A stretch of DNA of 7,784 nucleotides, from assembly GCA_029861655.1 (NCBI GenBank), contig JAOTZA010000153.1:1-7784 (forward strand), read 5' to 3'. The notes under the pieces are model-generated. The model made no database searches, had not been told where the DNA came from, and saw only the letters and a program-made list of their open reading frames with translations. Both the position numbers and the translations under genes were made by a program. Positions 1-4,772 of the stretch are shown piece after piece. Every line of letters begins with the position of its first letter. Positions within the stretch are counted from its first letter, which is position 1. The stretch is from Acidobacteriota bacterium (GTDB lineage: Bacteria; Acidobacteriota; Thermoanaerobaculia; Multivoradales; JAHEKO01).

Positions 1-1182
1 CTAGCCGGCTCGCAAGGTCTCGGTCTCCTCTTCGGTCTCCGACTCCCGCAGGAGATACGGCACGGCGACCAGGAAGAGAACCACTCGCTGGATCTCGGTG
101 TCGATCCAGTTGGCCTCGAAGAGACCCGCTAGGCTGAAAGCCAGAAGAGCCAGAAACGCTCCGAGATACAGTTCGTTGCGCTCTCGCCGGTAACCGCGAT
201 ACGCCACGGTCATCGCCGCCAGCACCAACCAGAGGTACACTCCGAGAGCCGGCAAACCTCTTCCTGCGGCGAGCTGCAAATAGGTGTTGTGCAGATGCTG
301 TACGGTATCTCGTGGCGCAGTCGGCGATCGATAGATCGGGTAGCGTTCTCTGACCATCCTCGGACCGAGGCCAAAAAACGGCTTCTCGGCGATCATGTGT
401 AGACCCGCTTCGGCCATACAGAGCCGATCGTAGTTGGTCACGTTGTGCAGGTCGCCGATCGACAAGATGCGCTCGCGCACACCGGCCGGTGCCAGTAGGA
501 CAAGCAGAGCACCGATCGGAATGAACGCCAGCAGCGACTTCGGCGCCCGCATCAACGCCAAAACGATCAGCGTCGCAACGAGTGCCACCCATGCGCTTCT
601 CGTGAGGCTGCCGACGAGACCGAGGTTGACCAGCACCAGCGCCGGCCAACGCCAGTTCTTCCACGACAGCGGGTGCGAGACCAGATGTGAAATCAGCAGC
701 ACATCAGCTAGCAGCAACACCCCGGCAAAGGTCATGTAGTGGGAAAAGCGCCCCCGGATCCGATGATGGAGATCCCCATACCCAGTCAGGAGCTGGGCAA
801 GACCCCACAGCGCGCTGCCGGTAGCAACCACACAGAAGCCGTCGATCAACAACCGGATGTTCCGGCGGCGGCGAATGAGCACAAACGCGAGGGGGAGAGT
901 CGCCAGGCTGAGAATCTCGCCGCCCGCTCTAAGGCTCATCCGCGGGTCATAGGAAACAGCGATCGAGATCGCCAGCAATGCGATGTAGAGATAGAACGGC
1001 ACACGTACGTGTGGCGTCCGTGCCCAAACGCTGGGTTGGCGAGGCGAAAACCGTCGAGTTATGAGCTCGGCAACAATCGTCAGGCAAAGAAAGACATTGG
1101 ACAAGAAGAGGGCGACAATGGCCCAGAGGTGGAGAGCATAGAGGCGGGCGGGCCATCCCTCTAGACGAGCTTTCGCCTCCAC
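1..1182 (-). CDS. O-antigen ligase / Wzy-type polymerase family membrane protein
   Basis: This is an integral inner-membrane protein of 393 residues in the O-antigen ligase (Wzy_C/WaaL) family. Members join undecaprenyl-linked glycans to lipid A core or another acceptor, or polymerise repeat units, on the periplasmic face. About ten hydrophobic segments are visible, among them residues 16-40, 62-77, 90-103, 112-132, 150-168, 180-192, 197-210, 216-230, 311-328 and 339-355. Family signatures are the SLTRSAW segment (192-198, with Arg195) and a large periplasmic loop (about 235-310) holding GLGPRMVRERYP (271-282) and the HLHNTYLQLAAGRGLPALG block with His298, like the conserved loop His of WaaL. 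The C-terminus is a Glu/Thr-rich tail. The start is GTG at 1182, directly after an in-frame TAG, with an AGAAGG ribosome site 9 nt upstream. It lies 67 bp downstream of the Trm112 gene on the same strand, so the two may be co-transcribed. Ligase and polymerase cannot be told apart by sequence alone. Confidence 0.85.
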   Translation of the reverse strand: MEAKARLEGWPARLYALHLWAIVALFLSNVFLCLTIVAELITRRFSPRQPSVWARTPHVRVPFYLYIALLAISIAVSYDPRMSLRAGGEILSLATLPLAFVLIRRRRNIRLLIDGFCVVATGSALWGLAQLLTGYGDLHHRIRGRFSHYMTFAGVLLLADVLLISHLVSHPLSWKNWRWPALVLVNLGLVGSLTRSAWVALVATLIVLALMRAPKSLLAFIPIGALLVLLAPAGVRERILSIGDLHNVTNYDRLCMAEAGLHMIAEKPFFGLGPRMVRERYPIYRSPTAPRDTVQHLHNTYLQLAAGRGLPALGVYLWLVLAAMTVAYRGYRRERNELYLGAFLALLAFSLAGLFEANWIDTEIQRVVLFLVAVPYLLRESETEEETETLRAG

Positions 1183-1191
1183 CTAGCTCGA

Positions 1192-1197
1192 CCTTCT
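1192..1197 (-). promoter_or_regulatory. Ribosome binding site of the ligase gene
   Basis: AGAAGG on the minus strand lies 9 nt before the GTG at 1182. It supports GTG as the start, since an in-frame TAG directly precedes that codon and no longer reading frame is possible. Confidence 0.6.
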
Positions 1198-1198
1198 C

Positions 1199-1219
1199 GC
1201 CGGGTTTCGCAAACCCGAC
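1199..1219 (-). repeat. Intercistronic hairpin directly before the ligase ribosome site
   Basis: A perfect 7-bp inverted repeat, CGGGTTT / AAACCCG (1201-1207 and 1211-1217), has a 3-nt loop. In a minus-strand transcript it grows to 9 bp through one G-U and one G-C pair. It lies between the Trm112 stop and the ligase start and ends one nucleotide before the ligase AGAAGG. There is no T-run after it on the minus strand. It is therefore more likely an mRNA-stability, processing or translation-modulating stem than a classical terminator. Its function is not proven. Confidence 0.4.
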
Positions 1220-1249
1220 CTTTTCACCAGCGTTGGCTGCGCGGGCTTG

Positions 1250-1501
1250 CTAGCGCCCGATGACTTTCGCTGGCAGCGCGTCATCGACAAGCATGATCGG
1301 GATATCGGAGACGATCGGGTAGACCAGGCTCGAGTCGGCGCAGTAGAGCCCCTCCTCGACCACCGGTTCTTCGTCGCGAAAATGTTCGCGGTACTTCTCC
1401 ACCAAGTCACTTCTTGTGTCCTCGGGGAGCGAGACCAACTCCAACTCACCTTTGGTTTTGGGACAAACAAGAATCTCGAGAAGCTCGGGGTCTACAGCCA
1501 T
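1250..1501 (-). CDS. Trm112 family protein (YcaR/UPF0434-like)
   Basis: This is a small soluble protein of 83 residues. The N-terminal LLEILVCPKTKGELE block (7-21) and the C-terminal LVYPIVSDIPIML block (59-71) are the hallmarks of the Trm112-like fold (zinc-ribbon-like in some members, often metal-free in bacteria). Only two cysteines are present (Cys13 in the CP motif and Cys54), so a complete four-Cys zinc site is absent, as in many bacterial members. It is longer than the roughly 60-residue E. coli YcaR because of a charged insert of about 20 residues (25-50). In eukaryotes and archaea Trm112 is the activating partner of several SAM methyltransferases; the bacterial role is not settled. 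ATG start at 1501; a GAGGAG sequence lies 11 nt upstream, and GGAG directly abuts the ATG. It is divergent from a methyltransferase gene and 67 bp upstream of the ligase gene. Confidence 0.85.
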   Translation of the reverse strand: MAVDPELLEILVCPKTKGELELVSLPEDTRSDLVEKYREHFRDEEPVVEEGLYCADSSLVYPIVSDIPIMLVDDALPAKVIGR

Positions 1502-1559
1502 CTCCGGATGTTCTCCTCAAAAAAACACAATAACACAGGGCAGCTTCGCTAACGGGCGT

Positions 1560-1568
1560 TGATATGAT
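1560..1568 (+). promoter_or_regulatory. Candidate extended -10 promoter for the methyltransferase gene
   Basis: TGATATGAT fits the extended -10 pattern (TG, one base, then TATGAT, a 5/6 match to TATAAT). No good -35 box lies 16-18 bp upstream, which is common for extended -10 promoters. Transcription would start near 1575 and leave a leader of about 60 nt before the ATG at 1637. This is pattern matching only, in a 135-bp divergent spacer (1502-1636) where some promoter is expected. The spacer also holds an A7 run (1519-1525) and a GGCCGGCC palindrome (1582-1589), neither with an evident role. Confidence 0.35.
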
Positions 1569-1636
1569 CTCCGTGCCCTTCCGGCCGGCCCCGCCTCCGA
1601 GACCTTCAACCGCGATCCGCCTCGACACCGCTCCAA

Positions 1637-2899
1637 ATGCCAACAGAGAAGTCCTCTTGCCGCTTTTGTAGAGCGCCACTCGAGCACATTTTCGCGGACC
1701 TAGGAGAGACACCGCTCGCCAACTCCTATCTCGAGCCGTCTGATCTCGAGTTCTCGGAACCGTCGTTCCCTCTCAAAGTGATGGTGTGCGAGGAGTGTTT
1801 TCTCGTGCAGGTGCCGGAGCTCGAGAGTGCCGAGGCGATTTTCAGTGACTACGCGTACTTTTCCTCGTTCTCGGATTCCTGGCTAGCTCACGCCAAGGCC
1901 TACTGCGAAATGGCGGCCGAGCGTTTCGCCCTCAACGGTGAGAGCCTGGTCATCGAGATCGCGTCGAACGACGGCTATCTACTCAAGAACTTCGTTGCCG
2001 GTGGCATCCCCGCCCTGGGGATCGAACCCGCAGCCAACGTCGCGGCGGCCGCCGAAGAGGACGGAGTGCCGACGCGCGTGGAGTTCTTCGGCCGCGAGTC
2101 CGCCGAAGCCCTGGCGGCCGTGGGGGTGCAGGCCGATCTTATTGCGGGCAACAACGTCCTCGCTCACGTTCCCGACCTCATCGACTTCGTCGCCGGGATA
2201 CCTCGAGTCCTGAAGCCTCGCGGAGTGGTGACGCTGGAGTTCCCTCATCTCTTGCGGTTGATGAACGAAAACCAGTTCGACACCATCTACCATGAGCACT
2301 TCTCCTACTTCTCCTTCGAAGCGGCACGCGCCGTTCTCGCCTCGCAGGCTCTCCAGGTCTTCGACGTCCAACAGATTCCCACCCACGGCGGATCGCTACG
2401 CGTCTTCGCTCAACATGAGAGCAGCGGGGATTACCCCATCTCAGGATCGGTCGATGAGCTGCTGGCGCTCGAACACCGACAAGGTCTGCGCTCGCTCGCG
2501 ACCTATCTCGACTTCGACAGAAAGGCCCGCTACACACGCGCCGGCCTGCTCGCGTTCCTCGCCGGCCAGAAGCAGCAGGGCAAGGCGATCGCGGCTTATG
2601 GCGCTCCGGCTAAGGGCAATACTCTGCTCAACTACTGCGGAGTCGGCACCGAGACGATCGACTTCACCGTCGACCGAAGCCCTCACAAACAGGGCCGGTT
2701 TTTACCTGGCAGTCGCATCCCGATTTTCGGCCCCGACAAGATCTTTGAGAGGCGGCCCGACACCGTCCTGATCCTGCCCTGGAACCTCAAGGCCGAGATT
2801 GCCCGTGGTCTGGCCGGCGTCGGCGAATGGGGCGGCAAGCTTTTTGTAGCGATTCCGGAAGTCCGGCGGGTAGCGACAGAAGATAGAATCGCGCGTTGA
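1637..2899 (+). CDS. Sugar C-methyltransferase, TylC3/TcaB9-like three-domain SAM enzyme
   Basis: This 420-residue cytosolic enzyme has the full three-domain layout of the NDP-sugar C-methyltransferases. The N-terminal zinc-binding domain has Cys8/Cys11 and Cys51/Cys54. The SAM-binding Rossmann domain has motif I VIEIASNDGYLL (105-116). The C-terminal nucleotide-sugar-binding domain contains AAYGAPAKGNTLLNY (319-333) and LILPWN (378-383). Residues equivalent to the catalytic set described for TcaB9 are present: Tyr72, His177, and Tyr218, Glu220 and His221 in the YHEH motif. The length is normal. Such enzymes methylate C-3 of a keto-deoxy sugar nucleotide for antibiotic sugars or surface glycans. 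The exact substrate cannot be read here, and no dehydratase or other sugar-nucleotide gene is in view. The ATG at 1637 is chosen because the first zinc Cys pair follows at once; no clear ribosome site precedes it. The next gene follows 63 bp downstream on the same strand. Confidence 0.88.
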   Translation: MPTEKSSCRFCRAPLEHIFADLGETPLANSYLEPSDLEFSEPSFPLKVMVCEECFLVQVPELESAEAIFSDYAYFSSFSDSWLAHAKAYCEMAAERFALNGESLVIEIASNDGYLLKNFVAGGIPALGIEPAANVAAAAEEDGVPTRVEFFGRESAEALAAVGVQADLIAGNNVLAHVPDLIDFVAGIPRVLKPRGVVTLEFPHLLRLMNENQFDTIYHEHFSYFSFEAARAVLASQALQVFDVQQIPTHGGSLRVFAQHESSGDYPISGSVDELLALEHRQGLRSLATYLDFDRKARYTRAGLLAFLAGQKQQGKAIAAYGAPAKGNTLLNYCGVGTETIDFTVDRSPHKQGRFLPGSRIPIFGPDKIFERRPDTVLILPWNLKAEIARGLAGVGEWGGKLFVAIPEVRRVATEDRIAR

Positions 2900-2902
2900 A
2901 CG

Positions 2903-2926
2903 CCGTCGTGTCCGTGGACACAGCGG
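2903..2926. repeat. Inverted repeat between the methyltransferase and CADD-like genes
   Basis: GTGTCC / GGACAC (2908-2913 and 2916-2921) is a perfect 6-bp inverted repeat around a 2-nt centre. Outer CCG/CGG arms (2903-2905, 2924-2926) continue the stem after a 2-bp interruption. It begins 4 nt after the methyltransferase stop and has no T-run. It could be a stem at the mRNA end or a small palindromic protein site; the sequence does not decide. Confidence 0.35.
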
Positions 2927-2949
2927 TCGGAACACAAGAACAACCAGAG

Positions 2950-2957
2950 AGAGGAAG
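2950..2957 (+). promoter_or_regulatory. Ribosome binding site of the CADD-like gene
   Basis: AGAGGAAG lies 5 nt before the ATG at 2963. It is one of the clearest ribosome sites in the window and fixes the start of the CADD-like protein. Confidence 0.65.
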
Positions 2958-2962
2958 TCCCA

Positions 2963-3646
2963 ATGGAAGCCAACTTGATTCTCGATCGGCTCGACCAGGT
3001 CGATCAGAAGATTCGTTCGCGCTCGATTCTCGAGCACCCCTTCTACGTGGCGTGGAACAAGGGCGAGCTCACACGAGAGCAGCTGCAAGGATACGCCGAA
3101 ATCTACTACCCCCATGTAGCAGCGTTCCCTCGCTACCTCGAGTCCGCCATCGCTTCGACGGAGGATCCGGGAATTCGGGCCGAGCTCGAAGACAATCTGC
3201 GCGAGGAGCTTGCCGTACCCAAGGCCCACAACGAACTGTGGCTTGATTTCGCCGAAGGTCTGGGCCTCGACCGAGAGGTTGTGGAGGCAAGGTCTGATCG
3301 CGAGCTCGAGACCGTCGAGACGTTCGATCGGCTGACCCGGTCGTCCACCGCCAGTGCGATCGCCGCGCTCTACGCCTACGAGTCACAGCAGCCCGAGGTG
3401 GCAGCCCTCAAGGCCGAGGGGCTGCGCAACTTCTATGGCGTCGAGGACAGCAAGACCCTCGGGTACTTCGAGGTTCACGCCGAGGCCGACATTCGTCACC
3501 GCGACGGTGAAAGAAAGGCACTTGGCCGCTGTCTTGCCAGCGGCGCCACCGGAGAACAGGCTCTTCAAGCGACCGGAGAGGCACTGGACGCCTACTGGGC
3601 GCTGCTCGATGACGTCTGCGACGAGCTCGGAATCGAGCCCTCGTAG
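2963..3646 (+). CDS. CADD-family protein, probable self-sacrificing p-aminobenzoate synthase
   Basis: This 227-residue, all-helical protein of the heme-oxygenase/TENA fold closely resembles Chlamydia CADD (CT610) and Nitrosomonas NE1434. In this family a di-metal centre activates oxygen and the protein converts its own tyrosine side chain into p-aminobenzoate for folate, using a lysine as amino donor. I aligned it against CADD from memory. The conserved blocks are LEHPFYVAWNKGELTREQLQ (23-42), ALYAYESQ (135-142) and HAEADIRH (172-179). The metal ligands match as Glu82, His89, Glu140, His172, Asp176 and His179 (CADD E81, H88, E142, H174, D178, H181). Tyr28 matches the sacrificial Tyr27 and Lys150 matches donor Lys152. 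No signal peptide is seen. The gene lies 63 bp after the C-methyltransferase and may share its transcript, although a functional link is not evident. Family assignment is firm; pABA synthesis is inferred from residue conservation. A thiaminase-type TENA or PqqC role is less likely. Confidence 0.88.
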   Translation: MEANLILDRLDQVDQKIRSRSILEHPFYVAWNKGELTREQLQGYAEIYYPHVAAFPRYLESAIASTEDPGIRAELEDNLREELAVPKAHNELWLDFAEGLGLDREVVEARSDRELETVETFDRLTRSSTASAIAALYAYESQQPEVAALKAEGLRNFYGVEDSKTLGYFEVHAEADIRHRDGERKALGRCLASGATGEQALQATGEALDAYWALLDDVCDELGIEPS

Positions 3647-3676
3647 GCGATCAGAGTCGTTCGCGAATCCTGGACT

Positions 3677-3705
3677 AGGTGGCTGACCCTCCGGGTCAGC
3701 TGCCT
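3677..3705. terminator. Candidate bidirectional stem-loop at a convergent junction
   Basis: AGGTGGCTGACCC and GGGTCAGCTGCCT form a 13-bp stem with two central G-T wobbles and a 3-nt loop (TCC, 3690-3692). The inner 8 bp are perfect. It sits 30 bp after the CADD-like stop and contains the stop codon of the GT2 gene (3696-3698) in its right arm. Because it is nearly symmetrical it can form in transcripts from both sides. Neither side is followed by a T-run, so it is a non-canonical terminator or a 3'-end stabilising stem. Confidence 0.55.
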
Positions 3706-4610
3706 GGTGCCCGTGGCGGCTTGGTCATCGAAACCCGGAGACCGGCTAGAACGCCACGTAGCTTGGAAACCGCGGCGGTCTGGTTGCCGCGCACCAGCTC
3801 GCGGACAAAAGCGGCGGGAATCGCCAGCGTCATAAAGAAGAGGAACGACGCCCACTGGCCGAAGTTGGCGTAGCGGCGCACGAAGATCGCCGTCGATCGA
3901 CCGGTCTGGTAGGTGCGGAAGGGTCTGTAGACACCGGTGGACTGAGACACCATGTGCCAGAGCACCGCCTTGTGCGCGAAGTGGCAACGATACCCCTTGC
4001 GCCGCATCCTCACACACCAATCGGCGTCCTCCAGAGCGAGAAAGTAGATCGGATCGCAAAGCCCGACCTCGCGCACCACGGAGGCGCGAACCAGCATCGC
4101 ACAGCCGTTGATGTACTCGACTTCCTCATCGCGGTCGAACTGGCCCTCATCCAGCTGGCCATTGCCACGTTCACGCGTAATTGATTCCTTGAATCGCAGG
4201 ACGCCACCCGTAGACCAGAGTCGCTGCCGATCCCAGTAGTAGTAGGACTTCGGCCCCACACAAGCGATCTTGGGATCGGCCTCGGCGACCTTGACCAGTT
4301 CCTCGAGCATCCACGGATCGACCTCGATGTCGTTGTTGAGCACCAGTACAAAGTCCGGGTTCTTCTCCAGGGCTCGACGGATACCGACATTCAACCCGCC
4401 GGCGACACCGAGGTTGACCTCCGTTTGAATCGCATCGGCCTCGGGAAACTCACGCATTACGGCCTCGTGGCTATCGTCGCCGGAGGCGTTGTCGACCACG
4501 ATCACCTCGAGGTTCTCGTAGCGGAGCTTCGCCAGACTGGCCAACGTCTCGAGCGTCAACTCCTTGGCCTGGTAGTTCAGGACGACCGCTGCAACCTTGG
4601 GCGAACTCAT
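3696..4610 (-). CDS. Family 2 glycosyltransferase, WbbL/rhamnosyltransferase-like
   Basis: This 304-residue cytoplasmic, membrane-associated enzyme uses the inverting GT-A fold. It would transfer a sugar from a nucleotide donor to a lipid-linked glycan. Ordered motifs are: AAVVLNYQ (7-14); VVDNASGDDS (38-47), with Asp40 in the nucleotide-binding site; NLGVAGGLNVGIRRAL (66-81); LVLNNDIEVDPWMLEEL (89-105), with Asn-Asn-Asp in place of DXD; YINGCAMLVRASV (167-179); and FLALEDADWCVRMRRKGY (190-207), the acidic acceptor-side motif that includes the likely general base. A hydrophobic stretch at about 253-270 and a basic C-terminal tail suggest peripheral membrane contact. The frame stays open upstream to a TTG at 4715, but the ATG at 4610 is preferred because the fold begins five residues later and the upstream 35 codons are unlike the family. 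No classical ribosome site is adjacent; a GGGGGGAAG tract lies 19 nt upstream inside a hairpin. Confidence 0.87.
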   Translation of the reverse strand: MSSPKVAAVVLNYQAKELTLETLASLAKLRYENLEVIVVDNASGDDSHEAVMREFPEADAIQTEVNLGVAGGLNVGIRRALEKNPDFVLVLNNDIEVDPWMLEELVKVAEADPKIACVGPKSYYYWDRQRLWSTGGVLRFKESITRERGNGQLDEGQFDRDEEVEYINGCAMLVRASVVREVGLCDPIYFLALEDADWCVRMRRKGYRCHFAHKAVLWHMVSQSTGVYRPFRTYQTGRSTAIFVRRYANFGQWASFLFFMTLAIPAAFVRELVRGNQTAAVSKLRGVLAGLRVSMTKPPRAPGS

Positions 4611-4612
4611 GG

Positions 4613-4651
4613 CGCATCCGCGCGGAGCGCTTCCCCCCGGCGACGGATGCG
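4613..4651 (-). repeat. Leader hairpin immediately upstream of the GT2 start codon
   Basis: CGCATCCG (4613-4620) and CGGATGCG (4644-4651) are a perfect 8-bp inverted repeat around 23 nt. On the minus strand the stem ends 2 nt before the GT2 ATG. The loop holds the purine-rich GGGGGGAAG (4630-4638), the only Shine-Dalgarno-like sequence near this gene. It is too far from the ATG to act in a linear message. Folding would bring it close, or would tie up the initiation region. A translational control role is inference. Confidence 0.4.
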
Positions 4652-4677
4652 GAAAGGCTATGTTGAACCGTAGGGCG

Positions 4678-4706
4678 ATATCAAGCGGTGCCGCACCGAC
4701 GGTCAA
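4678..4706 (-). promoter_or_regulatory. Candidate GT2 promoter with a palindromic spacer
   Basis: On the minus strand, TTGACC (4701-4706, 5/6 match to the -35 consensus) is followed after exactly 17 bp by TGATAT (4678-4683), a weak -10 with a 3/6 match. The spacer contains the inverted repeat CGGTG-CCG-CACCG (4686-4698), a plausible repressor or activator site. Transcription would begin near 4671, giving a leader of about 60 nt that includes the hairpin before the ATG. The weak -10 keeps confidence low. I found no convincing promoter for the opposite gene (4773) in this spacer, though an AT-rich TAGTAAA lies at 4752-4758. Confidence 0.25.
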
Positions 4707-4772
4707 AGGCGGCAACCCACCCCGGGAGGCTGCGAAACGGTCTCGCGATTCTAGTAAACTCCCGCCTTCGTA

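Noticed and set aside
1183..1470. A 95-codon minus-strand open frame overlapping the Trm112 gene.
   Set aside because: The overlapping 83-residue frame matches the Trm112 family at both ends. The alternative is Ser/Arg/Trp-rich without motifs.
1542..1568. A two-box sigma70 promoter with a -35 element before TATGAT.
   Set aside because: No hexamer close to TTGACA lies 16-18 bp upstream, so only the extended -10 form is retained as a low-confidence feature.
2908..2921. Rho-independent terminator after the methyltransferase gene.
   Set aside because: The inverted repeat has only a 2-nt centre and no T-run follows, so it is listed as an inverted repeat only.
4611..4715. N-terminal extension of the GT2 enzyme to an in-frame TTG at 4715.
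   Set aside because: The added 35 residues are Pro/Gly/Ala-rich and not part of the fold. The extension would run through the leader hairpin and candidate promoter, and an ATG at 4610 sits five residues before the first GT-A strand.
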